This document shows positions 1 to 9,597 of a DNA stretch of 64,000 bases, piece by piece. The stretch comes from Blastocystis hominis (taxonomy: Eukaryota > Sar > Bigyra > Opalinata > Blastocystidae): positions 181,424-245,423 of the forward strand of contig NW_013171818.1 in assembly GCF_000151665.1 (NCBI RefSeq), read 5' to 3'. The translations under genes and the position numbers were made by a program. Every line of letters begins with the position of its first letter. The first letter of the stretch is position 1. The notes beneath the pieces were generated by a model. It was not told the DNA's origin. It saw only the letters and a list, made by a program, of their open reading frames with translations, and did not search any database.

Positions 1-1
1 T

Positions 2-454
2 GCAAGGAAGAACAGAGACATCGGATATGCACCCACTGACATTTGGAACAACAACATCTTGTACACGGAGAAGACAGAACCATCCAACATGACAGCGAAG
101 GACACAACACCTCAATTCGATGTGGGTGATTATGTTCGAGTGACACGAAGACCTCGCGTTCTGGAAAAGCGATCATTGACCAGCAAATGGTCTCAGGACT
201 TGTATGAAGTTGTTGACATTGACGATCGATTCATGCCATTGATGTACGAAGTGAAGAATATGGAAAGCGGTAGCAAGCAGAAGTGCTATCATTGGGAACT
301 CCTGGCAAGCAAATGCAAACCACAGCCAGCACCTCCAGTCACGCGATCCAAGAGTCGAAAGGAACCCAATGCATTGCGAGATGCAGCAAGGTCACATCGA
401 CCCATTACGAGGAGTCAGAAACAACGTCGCCTAAATGTTCGAAAACGATCGTGA
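2..454 (+). CDS. Polinton integrase, C-terminal part (5' end outside window)
   Basis: The frame is open from the left edge to the stop at 454. The first residues contain a segment of the form RDIGYAPTDIW, typical of the end of the DDE catalytic domain of retroviral and Polinton integrases. It is followed by a compact beta-rich module (FDVGDYVRV, then KWSQDLYEVVDI and a YEV strand) that matches the SH3-like/chromodomain-like C-terminal region of these enzymes. The tail is basic and rich in Arg, Ser and Lys, as expected for DNA binding. The catalytic residues lie to the left of the window. The last 50 nt overlap the end of the convergent gene at 405-998. The enzyme would insert the element into host DNA. 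Confidence 0.8.
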   Translation, partial: ARKNRDIGYAPTDIWNNNILYTEKTEPSNMTAKDTTPQFDVGDYVRVTRRPRVLEKRSLTSKWSQDLYEVVDIDDRFMPLMYEVKNMESGSKQKCYHWELLASKCKPQPAPPVTRSKSRKEPNALRDAARSHRPITRSQKQRRLNVRKRS

Positions 455-998
455 TGCTCTTCACACCACCTAGAAGCATGATAGGAAGATTCGAATACGT
501 ACGAAGGACAGGAGAGTTGTAGGGGGAAGCAACGCTTCCCCCAACATTCACAACAGCATAACCAGTATGAGACACAAGACTATTCAATGTATCGATGTAC
601 GGTCTGTCTAGGATAGGCGTGTTGTCAAACGTGACTAGCACTCGATAACCCTTTTCAACCACCGATTCGATTGACGTGCAATCGTTGAACATGTCTTCAG
701 GAAGGTACGTTATGACAGTCGTGGTTATCAGGTACGATCCGGACGGCATAGGCGGCATACCATCACCACCCCATTCGCCATTGAATGATTCGGTAGTTTC
801 TGGTGTGTACTCGAAGACAAATGCTTCGTTCGCTTTCACGATGTAGGAAGGAGTACTACCCCACGAGTACTGAGGAACACCATCCACTGTCTCTCGAATT
901 AATACATGATGACCGTCCTTCTCTGGCATGTTGATGAGCATGTTGTCGAGCTTCTTGAACGTGTAGTTGTTTCCATTGCTGCTGAAAATGTACGACAT
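405..998 (-). CDS. Polinton-encoded protein of unknown function (197 aa)
   Basis: This is an intact 197-aa frame read leftwards from an ATG at 998; the start context is TAAATG. It is not recognised. The sequence is beta-rich, with alternating hydrophobic residues and many Gly, Pro, Thr and Val, a Gly/Met/Pro-rich loop near residues 75-87, and no membrane segment, zinc motif or catalytic signature that I can name. It ends by overlapping the integrase gene tail to tail. The next gene (1006-1515) follows the same strand only 7 nt upstream, suggesting co-expression. By position it could be a structural or accessory virion protein, but that is a guess from element organisation only. Confidence 0.55.
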   Translation of the reverse strand: MSYIFSSNGNNYTFKKLDNMLINMPEKDGHHVLIRETVDGVPQYSWGSTPSYIVKANEAFVFEYTPETTESFNGEWGGDGMPPMPSGSYLITTTVITYLPEDMFNDCTSIESVVEKGYRVLVTFDNTPILDRPYIDTLNSLVSHTGYAVVNVGGSVASPYNSPVLRTYSNLPIMLLGGVKSITIVFEHLGDVVSDSS

Positions 999-1005
999 TT
1001 ACTTT

Positions 1006-1515
1006 TTATTTACTTTGTCTTTGATATGCACGAACGTACACACCCTTCAGACACGCACCATCATCGATGAACAGATCGGACAACTCGGGAGGCACTTCAT
1101 CATCCACCACCTTGAAGACCACGCGTACATAGTAGTTGGAGAAGAAGTAAACAGCACGATTCTCGGTTACCACAGGTACGACATAAGGATAGGTTTGCTG
1201 TTCCCGTCCGAAAATATTCAGAGGCACACCGAGCAAACCGTTGGATTTCAATTGAGGCAATAGATACTCCCATTCATCCTCGGTAAACAAGGGTGGACGA
1301 GTTTCATCCAACGTCATCTCCATGCAATCATAGTCGTGCAATATCAAACCACAGTTCACATTTGCTTGCGGAGTGCAAACACTGAAGCCGAATAGACGCT
1401 CGGAATTGATCGGATACTTGGTGTGAATGATGATGTCGGCGAGTTCGATATTCTCGTCCTCACAAGTGCGTACCAGGGAAGACCATGTGTTGTTCTCTGT
1501 TTTCTTGTACTTCAT
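1006..1515 (-). CDS. Polinton-encoded protein of unknown function (169 aa)
   Basis: This is an intact 169-aa frame starting at an ATG in the context CTAAATG. It is not recognised. It is acidic to neutral, with a hydrophobic beta-strand pattern in the second half (the segment around YYVRVVFKVV) and a basic C-terminus. It has two Cys-containing segments (SVCTPQANVNCG) but no recognisable metal-binding spacing. It is transcribed away from the adaptor-domain gene at 1568; the 52-bp spacer between the two start codons is very AT-rich and would have to serve both genes. Confidence 0.55.
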   Translation of the reverse strand: MKYKKTENNTWSSLVRTCEDENIELADIIIHTKYPINSERLFGFSVCTPQANVNCGLILHDYDCMEMTLDETRPPLFTEDEWEYLLPQLKSNGLLGVPLNIFGREQQTYPYVVPVVTENRAVYFFSNYYVRVVFKVVDDEVPPELSDLFIDDGACLKGVYVRAYQRQSK

Positions 1516-1534
1516 TTAGGGAAGCATCTAGGGT

Positions 1535-1570
1535 TAAAAGAGAAAATATAAATATATAAATATATAAATG
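1535..1570 (+). promoter_or_regulatory. AT-rich element ending in TATAAATG at the adaptor gene start
   Basis: The 30 bases before the start codon are almost pure A/T, with three TATAAAT-like repeats, the last merging with the ATG. The polymerase gene has the same junction (TTATATAAATG at 2087-2097). Such a merged TAAATG is the core of poxvirus late promoters. A TATA-like or initiator function here is inference. Confidence 0.45.
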
Positions 1571-1996
1571 AATAGACCTACTCACACTTTGAACCCCAAC
1601 ACAGGACGAGAAATTCAAATCAACGGAGTTCGCTTCTGGAACCTTCTCAAGCGTGGATACAAGTACGACGAGAAATTGAATCGCTTGTACGATACACCTT
1701 TACCACCAGATACGACGAAATATGTTCCCAAGTCGAGAATGCTTTCTCCCAGCAATCGCTCCATGATTATTGGTGGCACAGCATACTACGAGTTACTCCA
1801 TGACAACTACAGACGCGTAAAAGGACAATGGGTGAAAATGACCAAAGAAGAAGCTGAGGCATACGATAATGATCCAGACATTAGCATTGCATTCGCTGAC
1901 CCCAATTCTAGTGATTCTGATTCATCGGAATCCGAGTTCTACGACATCGATGAATTCGAGTACGATGCGGATGGTCATGCCATTTTCCCATTCTAG
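1568..1996 (+). CDS. Small adaptor-motif protein of the Polinton (142 aa)
   Basis: The N-terminal segment, residues about 8-40, has the pattern NPNTGREIQINGVRFWNLL. It closely resembles the N-terminus of the neighbouring DNA polymerase (NPETGKQIKIGGPTWKRL). A second, weaker copy follows at residues about 60-95 (SPSNRSMIIGGTAYYELL). This is the layout of the short NPxTGRxI..G...L adaptor motif found in large DNA viruses (the 2-cysteine adaptor family), although the cysteines are missing here. The C-terminal third is strongly acidic with a Ser-Asp run and ends in aromatic residues. It may bind the polymerase or a shared partner. The start lies directly after an AT-rich run ending in TATAAATG. 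Confidence 0.6.
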   Translation: MNRPTHTLNPNTGREIQINGVRFWNLLKRGYKYDEKLNRLYDTPLPPDTTKYVPKSRMLSPSNRSMIIGGTAYYELLHDNYRRVKGQWVKMTKEEAEAYDNDPDISIAFADPNSSDSDSSESEFYDIDEFEYDADGHAIFPF

Positions 1997-2085
1997 GGAT
2001 GCCTTCGGTAGCTCAAGGAGGAAGCCAAGCTCCTAACTATTTCACTTTGGTCATACGTGTATCACCACTTAAAGATTTTGTGACC

Positions 2086-2097
2086 CTTATATAAATG
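2086..2097 (+). promoter_or_regulatory. TTATATAAATG at the polymerase start codon
   Basis: An A/T run immediately abuts the start codon of the DNA polymerase and matches the junction at 1560-1570. It decides the start: no upstream in-frame ATG precedes it, and the downstream residues begin with the adaptor motif shared with the small gene. Confidence 0.4.
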
Positions 2098-5000
2098 AGT
2101 TCACAACGCGTAGGATATACTATCAACCCTGAGACTGGAAAACAAATCAAAATCGGTGGACCGACCTGGAAACGATTGGCCGCCAAGTACTACATGATCG
2201 GCGATACGTTCACCGATCAGACCATTCCTGACACGAGAGCCTATCTCTCGAGAAAGGTGTTTGGATTAAATATACCCGATGAATATATCGCCTTTTTCGC
2301 ACCCTCAAAACGTGGGTTGCGTAAACGTGAAGTTGAGAAACACTATGATGACAGTGATAGTTTCCCTGAGCCTCCGAAACGTCCGTCACGCAAACGAGTG
2401 CGTGATCCTGCTGGAAAGCGCAAGTATCTCGTCGTGGGAAGCAAGGCATGGAACGAGCGGTACCTCGAGTACGAGTGGGATGGGCACAAGTTCGGTGAGA
2501 AGCGACAACGTCACTTACCCGGTTACCTGAACACCGTGGAGAAGAGACGTGAAATGAGACGCAATAAGGCATATGAACGATTCGATCGCAAGGTATCACA
2601 GGGACGATTGAGTGATGTGATCGATTCAACTCTCGGGTATGCACTCACGTATTATCACACCGTGCAAGGAGATATGTACAAGGAATGGGTGAAAGAGAAA
2701 CGAACCAAGAAGGACTTCCGTCTCAACAACGATTTTGACAACAGGTTGTGGGTTCGACTACCGGGTGAGAAGAGCGATGAGGAAGTGGAACCGATCAACC
2801 TCATATTCGATGAGACAAATGAATTCAATGAAGTCTTGAAGAAGTACATCCTCAATGGTATGCGCGAGTACAATCAGTGCTTCATCACCATCATGGCATA
2901 CAACCTCATGTGGACACATGATGGAGATCCCAAGATCCTCAACCTCACCGATGATCGATTGGGACACCTTCGCATCGTTCAACGAGATCGCATCGATGAT
3001 TGGATCGAGGAGTACCTGAAGTGGTACCGAAATGCCGTAGAGGAACAAGAGACAGAGGGAAGTGGTTTTGTATACGCTGGTTGGATCGGCTTCCACATTG
3101 AGATGTTCCCACTACGTACATTCGTGGGGTACAAGCAGCACACACCGTACGTCATCGGACGCACAGCGCTCAACCCGGATTTCGATGACAACCGATGCCT
3201 GCAGCGGTGTCTCATTCTGGCCAGTGAAGGTGGGCACAAGATCGTCGCGAATTGCAAGATTGGCGATGCAACCGTGTACAACAAGTGGTGGAAGCACCCT
3301 GAGAAGAACAAGGTATTCGGAGTGACCATTCACGAAGTAGAGGAGACGATGGGCATTCGTGACAATACACCCTTCGATGCGAGTGAAGAGAAATTCGCCG
3401 CATTGGAGGCATTGTTGAAAGTATCGCTCAATGTATTCGAGGTCACACTCTTACCTGGGTACATCGATAAGTCGAAGGAACAATTCGATTTATTCACATG
3501 CGATGTCGTGTACAAAGGTAAGGGAACGAAGCTTCCTCTCTCCCTCTGCATCTTGAACGATCTGAATCTACCTGAGGGCACCCCAAAGCATTTCTTGTAC
3601 ATCAAGGACTTGAATGATTTCAAGCATCGTGTGACACGACGAAGTGATGCGAAGAATGAAAACCTTTCGAGAAACGTGAAGTGCAGGTTCTGTGACGACT
3701 TCTTCGGATCTCGCAAAGCCGTTCATGATCACGAAGTACAAGTACATCGTGAACTCGTCAATGAGAGCGATCAGTACGATTTGTCAACCAATGAGACTCG
3801 GTTACGTTTCACCAACCAGCGATATGAAATGCCAGCACCGGTCGTCGTGTACGCTGACTTCGAGTCAGCCATTGATGACAAGAACAAACACAAGCCAATC
3901 ATGCTATCATGTCTAGCCGTGTCACGCATTCCAGCCATTGACAGCCAACTGCGAGTCTTCCATGCACCACATGAGAGTGAAGAGGATCTTCGCCCTTTCA
4001 TGGACTATCTCACACAATTGCAGAGCAGAGTGAAAGAGTATCTCTTCGATGAATTACCACTCGAGAACTCTCCGAGTATCGAGAGGGACTTTCGTGCAAC
4101 AACCGTGTGTCCCTTCTGTCACAAGAAACTGGATAACGACAAAGTACGACATCATGCACATGTGACAGGTGAATACACCACAGGGAATGGAGGGATATGC
4201 AACTTCGAAGCAGGGCAGTACATCTGCACCTGTTGTACCAAGTGCAATCTACAACTCTCATTCAACAAGAAGAACTATCGTTTACCCGTATACTTCCACA
4301 ATGGATCTCACTACGACTTCACATTCATCATGAAACTCATCGCAGCTCATTCAACCTCTAGTGACTCCTTGGATGTCATTCCAACCACTGAAGACAAGGA
4401 GATGCAGATCGAATACAATGGTATTCAATTCAAGGACTCGTTGAAGCTCATCAGCAGTCCTCTCAGATCCATCGTCGCACAGACACTCGGAGGCAACCTC
4501 GATTTGTACGTGCACACCAAACAACAACTACGCAAGTACTGTGAATCACGAGGTAAGCAATGGAATGACGAGTACATCGATCTGTTGACACGGAAAGAAC
4601 CCATGTTTTACAGTCTCATCAAATCGTACGACACATTGAACAATACCACCATTCCTTCTCGTGAACAATGCATTGATGATATGAAGGGAGAAATGATGCC
4701 CCAAGGCGAATATGATCACATGGTGAAACTGTGGAAGATCTTCGATATCAAGACATGGGGTGAGTACTACGAGTTGTACAATGTACTCGATGTAACTCTC
4801 ATGGCTGATGCATTCGAGCACTTCCGCGTTACCACACTGAAGGCATTCGGTGTTGATCCGATGCACTACATCACAGCACCACAAATGGCCTATTCGCTCT
4901 TCTTAAAGGTCACAATGGAGGGCGATCATAGCGAGAGTAGCCTCATGACCCTCGCAAGGAAATGGGCTCAGTACATCATGCGCATCAACGCGAATGAGGG

Positions 5001-6606
5001 ACTTGAGGAGAAACAACTCGTGAAAGTGTTCTTGAACCGCATGGGTGAGTTCTATGAGAGCAAGGGAATTCGATTGATGGAGACAAATGAGATCGATGAC
5101 TTCATGCGTCTACTCAAAAACCTGCGAGGAGGCATCACACAGATCGTGAAAAGGCATGCCAAAGTCGACCTTGACAGCACCGCCAACAACGGAGAGCAAT
5201 CATCCATCTACTACCTCGACGCCAACAACCTGTATGGTGGAGCCATGCACAGAATGATGCCTTACGAATTAGTGGGTGTACCCGAACGACGAGAAGTAAT
5301 GGAAAGGATCAACCGTGATCCGAATGAATGGGTGCAATCACTCAATACGTTCGGCAAGTATGGGTTCTTCATCGAGTGCGACATCGAGGCACCAGTGGAA
5401 CTCCATGATAAATTCAATGACTTACCATTCTTCCCCGTACAGAAGGCGGGTATGTACTCCGATGGAATCAAGAAGTACGCAGCGAAGAACGACATTGTGG
5501 ACAAAGTGAAAGAGGTGAATACACCGAAACTCATTTGTGATCTTGTACCTCGACGCAAATATCTCGTACACTACTCTCTGCATCAATTGGGTCTTCAACA
5601 GGGTTATCACGTCACGCACATCCACCGCATCATCCGTTTCAAACAAGCACCCTTCATCTTCGAATACGTCAACATGCTGAGTGAAAAACGAGCCAAGTCC
5701 AAGACTACTGTGGAGAAGAACCTGTATAAGCTGTTAGCAAACTCCACCTATGGAAAATTCGTGGAGACTGGACTGAAGCGAATGAAGGTGAAGTTCGCTA
5801 GCACATGGAATGAACGTGAGGCAATCATTCAGAAGCATGGATACGACATGATCGCAGGAACCACCATGTATTCCGAGAATCTGATCGGCATTAAGCTGAA
5901 CACACCGGTGCGCAGAGTGGAGAAGCCATTCTTCATCGGGTTCGCCATTCTCGACATGTCCAAACACATCATCTACGATTTCTACTACAACGTGCTCAAG
6001 ACGACATTCAACAGTGTAGAGTTGTTGGGACAGGACACGGACTCACTCATCGTGCAGTTGAACGACCGTGGTAACATCGTCCACAAAATGTGCGATATGT
6101 ACAAATCATTCGACTTCTCTGAACTCGATAATACGAGCTACTTCTACGGAGAACTCGTAAAATACTACGAGCATGAAGTGGACAAGAGAAAGTTCCCTTC
6201 ATTGGAATCATTCCTCAACTTCAACAAGAAGTTGCCGGGACCCATATTCAAGGATGAGCATAACGGGCATCGCATCACTGAATTCGTGGGTCTTAGACCA
6301 AAGATGTACTGTTTGATTGACGAGAAGCATGTAGTGCATAACGCAGCGAAGGGAGTTCCTCGCAATGTGGTAATCGATGGTGAGAGAATGAGCGTGAAGA
6401 ACATCGAGCTGTACAAGCGTGTCCTCGAGGCAGAGAAGAAGGAAGATGCAGTGATCGAAGGTACTTTCAAGCGTATCAACAACCAGGCCTTCAATATCAG
6501 CACGAAGGAGCAGACCAAGACACTCATGACTTGCACGGACAACAAGAGATGGATCTTGGACGACAACATACACACACTTGCATTCGGGCATTATAGACTG
6601 AAGTAA
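2095..6606 (+). CDS. polB: Protein-primed family-B DNA polymerase of Polinton type (1503 aa)
   Basis: This replicative polymerase would copy the element using a protein primer. The N-terminal 130 residues carry two adaptor-like motifs. A C2H2-like zinc finger (CRFC...HDHEVQVH) starts near residue 530. The 3'-5' exonuclease motif I is VYADFES (D588, E590). A Cys/His cluster of CPFC...CTKC type follows, then exonuclease motif II in YFHNGSHYDFTF and motif III around YNVLDVTLMADAF. Polymerase motif A is YLDANNLYG (D1042), motif B is KNLYKLLANSTYG (1208-1220) and motif C is QDTDS (1313-1317). All catalytic aspartates are present and the frame is uninterrupted, so the enzyme looks functional. Its length is in the upper range for Polinton polymerases because of the N-terminal extension. 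Confidence 0.95.
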   Translation: MSSQRVGYTINPETGKQIKIGGPTWKRLAAKYYMIGDTFTDQTIPDTRAYLSRKVFGLNIPDEYIAFFAPSKRGLRKREVEKHYDDSDSFPEPPKRPSRKRVRDPAGKRKYLVVGSKAWNERYLEYEWDGHKFGEKRQRHLPGYLNTVEKRREMRRNKAYERFDRKVSQGRLSDVIDSTLGYALTYYHTVQGDMYKEWVKEKRTKKDFRLNNDFDNRLWVRLPGEKSDEEVEPINLIFDETNEFNEVLKKYILNGMREYNQCFITIMAYNLMWTHDGDPKILNLTDDRLGHLRIVQRDRIDDWIEEYLKWYRNAVEEQETEGSGFVYAGWIGFHIEMFPLRTFVGYKQHTPYVIGRTALNPDFDDNRCLQRCLILASEGGHKIVANCKIGDATVYNKWWKHPEKNKVFGVTIHEVEETMGIRDNTPFDASEEKFAALEALLKVSLNVFEVTLLPGYIDKSKEQFDLFTCDVVYKGKGTKLPLSLCILNDLNLPEGTPKHFLYIKDLNDFKHRVTRRSDAKNENLSRNVKCRFCDDFFGSRKAVHDHEVQVHRELVNESDQYDLSTNETRLRFTNQRYEMPAPVVVYADFESAIDDKNKHKPIMLSCLAVSRIPAIDSQLRVFHAPHESEEDLRPFMDYLTQLQSRVKEYLFDELPLENSPSIERDFRATTVCPFCHKKLDNDKVRHHAHVTGEYTTGNGGICNFEAGQYICTCCTKCNLQLSFNKKNYRLPVYFHNGSHYDFTFIMKLIAAHSTSSDSLDVIPTTEDKEMQIEYNGIQFKDSLKLISSPLRSIVAQTLGGNLDLYVHTKQQLRKYCESRGKQWNDEYIDLLTRKEPMFYSLIKSYDTLNNTTIPSREQCIDDMKGEMMPQGEYDHMVKLWKIFDIKTWGEYYELYNVLDVTLMADAFEHFRVTTLKAFGVDPMHYITAPQMAYSLFLKVTMEGDHSESSLMTLARKWAQYIMRINANEGLEEKQLVKVFLNRMGEFYESKGIRLMETNEIDDFMRLLKNLRGGITQIVKRHAKVDLDSTANNGEQSSIYYLDANNLYGGAMHRMMPYELVGVPERREVMERINRDPNEWVQSLNTFGKYGFFIECDIEAPVELHDKFNDLPFFPVQKAGMYSDGIKKYAAKNDIVDKVKEVNTPKLICDLVPRRKYLVHYSLHQLGLQQGYHVTHIHRIIRFKQAPFIFEYVNMLSEKRAKSKTTVEKNLYKLLANSTYGKFVETGLKRMKVKFASTWNEREAIIQKHGYDMIAGTTMYSENLIGIKLNTPVRRVEKPFFIGFAILDMSKHIIYDFYYNVLKTTFNSVELLGQDTDSLIVQLNDRGNIVHKMCDMYKSFDFSELDNTSYFYGELVKYYEHEVDKRKFPSLESFLNFNKKLPGPIFKDEHNGHRITEFVGLRPKMYCLIDEKHVVHNAAKGVPRNVVIDGERMSVKNIELYKRVLEAEKKEDAVIEGTFKRINNQAFNISTKEQTKTLMTCTDNKRWILDDNIHTLAFGHYRLK

Positions 6607-6982
6607 AGGAAGCAATCTTTCACTTTGGACATCCATGGATACCATGGCCTACAATGGAAGTCAGGTTAACATTGCAGAAATTTGCCGAAATTGGCAGCCA
6701 TTGAGTTCCGCGTGTTTCTTGTTATGGACAATACGGTAGCCAGGCAGGCAATGGCAGAAAATGGTGGAAATGGGTTGCCGCGGTTATTTGGTAGGAAATG
6801 GATTTCCGCGTGTTTCACGTCGTGGCCATCGAGGTGGCCAGGCAGGCAATGGCAGGAAATGGCCGAAAATAACAAAAAACGGGTTGCCGCGGTTATTTGG
6901 TAGGAAATGGATTTTCGCGTGTTTCCCGTCATTCCCCTACTACTTACGTTGCCTCTCAAAAGAAGATCACTTCGATTAAGGA
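6607..6982. repeat. Tandem/dispersed repeat of about 109 bp
   Basis: The block beginning GGGTTGCCGCGGTTATTTGG occurs at 6772 and again at 6881 (period 109). It is followed each time by GGTAGGAAATGGATTT and CGCGTGTTTC. A third, partial copy lies upstream (CCGCGTGTTTC near 6708). Between copies is a CAGGCAGGCAATGGCAG segment, also duplicated. No gene is visible. It sits between the end of the Polinton polymerase and the decayed MORN/LRR gene and may mark the element end or a separate satellite. Confidence 0.7.
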
Positions 6983-8560
6983 GTGGAAAATGAAGCGACC
7001 CCATATCAAGGAAACCATTCGAATAAATATTTGTTGAGTGAAATGAAAGAGGGTAAAGTTGAAGGTCGATGTCAATTATTCAATCGTGGAATTTTGATTC
7101 TTGCATGGTTGATGAAAAATGGTAAACGAATAGGTGGAATAATAGAATATGAGAATGGTAAAGCATTACAAAGAGAAAACTGGGATTCGATTGTTGGAAA
7201 TGATGGAGATCGGAGAATAATCGAAAATAGTAAAGAAGGATTAATCATGATAATTCGAAGTAAGTGTGAGAATGATTATGATGATGATATGGTGATCTAT
7301 CGAGGTGGATTTGATGAAGAAATGAATCGAGATGGTTATGGAATCGAATATGATATAGAAAATGATGGTAAACAGAAGATTGAAGGATATTGGTCGAAAG
7401 ACAAATTGATTCGAAGAAATTGTGAATTTGATGTTGATAATAACCAAATGATCGAATATGCTGAAAACAATGATGAGAATGGTTAATATGTACAAAAGAA
7501 AACGGGATATTTGCTTGATGAAGCCAGTGGAACAGCAATTCGTGAAAGTGAATGGGAAATTGTGTTAAAAAACAAAGAAGGGATCGATTAGTATGAAGGT
7601 TGGTATGTGAATGGAATGAGTGATATTTTCGGAATGTATAGAAAAAAGAGAATCCAGTTGAAATGTTTAGTGAGCTAATTGTGCGTATTATTGTCATATA
7701 AATTGAAATTTACAATCATTCTGAATTAAATGAAATGGATTTGAAAGTGAAAGAGATAGTAATAGGTTCAAATTGTTGTAATGATATGAAGGCATAGAAT
7801 TTGAACAAATATGAATGGCTAAAATCGATCAAAATTGGCGATGCTTGTTTTAGAAAGGTAAAAAGAGTAAAAATCGATGGACTGAATCGATTGAAAAGAA
7901 TCAACATAGGAAACAATTTATCCACTCATTCTGTTAAGTCTCTATTAGATAAAGAATAAGATTATTATCACAATTGCAGAATAATCCTAACCTAACATAC
8001 TATCATTCGGGCTTTTTCTACATATTGAATTGTGGATCATTGGAATTCATTCAAATGGGCGAATTCCGTCTCAGTGATTTTGCAGGTGACTTTGTATTGA
8101 AGAATCTACCACAATTACAATCCATTCAAATTGGCACAATTGGAAAAGACTCTTAGGATTTCTATTCTAGTTCACTTGTGATCCGAGGTAAGAAATAACA
8201 TGATATTGCGTATTTGAATGATTAGATCTTCCAAATCTACACATAATAGCAATAGGTGATTATGTATTTTGTAATTCCCCATCAACTATATTCGAATCTA
8301 TTGAATGAATTCGACTGTAATGATGGATGTTGATATTTTATCATTACAGTCCATTATCTTAGGTAATATGGCATGAGTTGCAAGATCTTATGATGAATCA
8401 TGCTGATGAACTATGCGTAGTATGAATGAAATCGTGTTTTTAATTGAATCTAGACCTTCCATATCAAACAACTTTTATTTCTTAAAATGAATTTGCGAAG
8501 TATGTATGTAAAGTCACACCTGAGTATATTTGAAGACAATTGTATTTTCTATGTATAGGT
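6983..8560 (+). pseudogene. Decayed MORN-repeat plus leucine-rich-repeat gene
   Basis: The first 168 codons are open and contain MORN-like signatures (YRGGFDEEMNRDGYGIEYD, then a GYW.K segment) matching the intact relative at 55.9 kb. The frame is then broken by TAA at 7484 and TAG at 7588, and further stops interrupt the linker. The LRR part is recognisable from about 7730 (motifs like LKSIKIGD, LKRINIG, FILNCGSLEFIQMGEF and LPQLQSIQIGTIG), ending before a short intron at about 8187-8224 and a further exon starting ATCTTCCAAATCTAC. Later LRR exons near 8345 and 8455 are eroded. There are several independent lesions, so I call it a pseudogene. Confidence 0.75.
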
Positions 8561-9560
8561 GATCCAATTCTAAGCAAATTATCTCTTCCGAACTCCTTTG
8601 TGAAAGTTCGATCCATACGCTATTTGAGTAATCCGTTTTAAACCTATTCTATTGATAGATATTTCTATACAACTTGAATATGTAGTGAAGGATAAATGCA
8701 GAGGCATTTGTAACTCAAGCTTTGCTTTTCTCACAATGATCGTGTATTCGTATTGTTGGCTTGCTCCCCTACTTAACACTCTTGATCTGTTGTTTTTTTT
8801 ATCACATTATACTTTACAACAATCATAATATCCTTTCGAATAATCATCTTTTACAAGGTGTCTGATAACATACATATATGAGAGAGTTGCACCACTATAG
8901 AATAGATTTCGTTTCCCGCCTTTTTTCTTCTTATTGCTCGAAGATAAGAATACATATTTTTTAGGGTGTGTGCGCTTAATTGCAATAGCAGCTACAAACA
9001 ACACTTTCTTATGTATACCATCAAACTGTTGTGTCTCTGTATCACGTCCTGGCTATCAAATAAAAATAAAAATCAATTGCTGTGATTCAAATTAGAGCAT
9101 AAGCACTCTCGATACACTTCTATTCACCATTCTCTGCATTGCTCATTGCACATCATACAGAGCAATATAGTTCATCCATGTAGACAAGTAATAGCAAATT
9201 TATATAATAGAAAACAATTCTATTCTTCACAAATATACTTCTTCATTCCAATTCAAGTCATAAAAACTCGAATTTCCATCACTATACAAATATAACCTTC
9301 ACAACCAATTTTGCACATATTTCAACCGTATCCTTTGACTTACTCAAAACAGTAGATCCACAACCCCAAATAAGGTAATACAACCCTTAGACAATAAATA
9401 CTAATCTCTTCAATTTCAAATACACTGCTCTCTGATTTTCATTCCCTTTCCATCTTCCATTTCATCCGTACTTCAAATAATAGAAAAAACTCAAATTAGA
9501 CCCAAATATCTGCAATTCCAGAAATCCGATCTATTTCGTCAGGACGTTTTCGTTTTTGTG
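8561..9560. other. AT-rich intergenic region, no gene seen
   Basis: About 1 kb of A/T-rich sequence without a frame resembling a protein family, an obvious repeat or a structured RNA that I can recognise. It separates the decayed MORN/LRR gene from the bZIP gene. Confidence 0.6.
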
Positions 9561-9570
9561 ATGACGTCAT
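9561..9570. promoter_or_regulatory. CRE/ATF palindrome ATGACGTCAT upstream of the bZIP gene
   Basis: A perfect 10-bp palindrome containing the TGACGTCA core lies 28 bp upstream of the proposed start codon of the bZIP gene. TGACGTCA is the classical binding site of CREB/ATF-type bZIP dimers, so autoregulation is plausible; binding is inferred, not shown. Confidence 0.5.
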
Positions 9571-9597
9571 TGTTTTACCCGTACGCCTCTCTTTGCA

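Larger units (their letters stand above)
1..6606 (+). mobile_element. Polinton/Maverick-type element, right-hand part
   Basis: The pairing of a retroviral-type integrase C-terminus with a very large protein-primed family-B DNA polymerase is the hallmark of Polinton/Maverick elements, which are virus-like DNA transposons of eukaryotes. Two unknown minus-strand genes and a small adaptor protein lie between them. These genes have no short introns, unlike the host genes to the right, and all four visible gene starts carry the same TAAATG context. Capsid, packaging ATPase and protease genes would be expected to the left of the window. The right boundary is inferred to lie just after the polymerase, near the repeat at 6.7-6.95 kb. 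I did not identify the terminal inverted repeat or target-site duplication. Confidence 0.8.

Noticed and set aside
7484-7588. Reading the stops in the 7-kb MORN copy as introns
   Set aside because: No 28-40-nt GT-AG interval removes them while keeping the frame and the expected residues; several independent lesions follow, so pseudogene is the simpler view.
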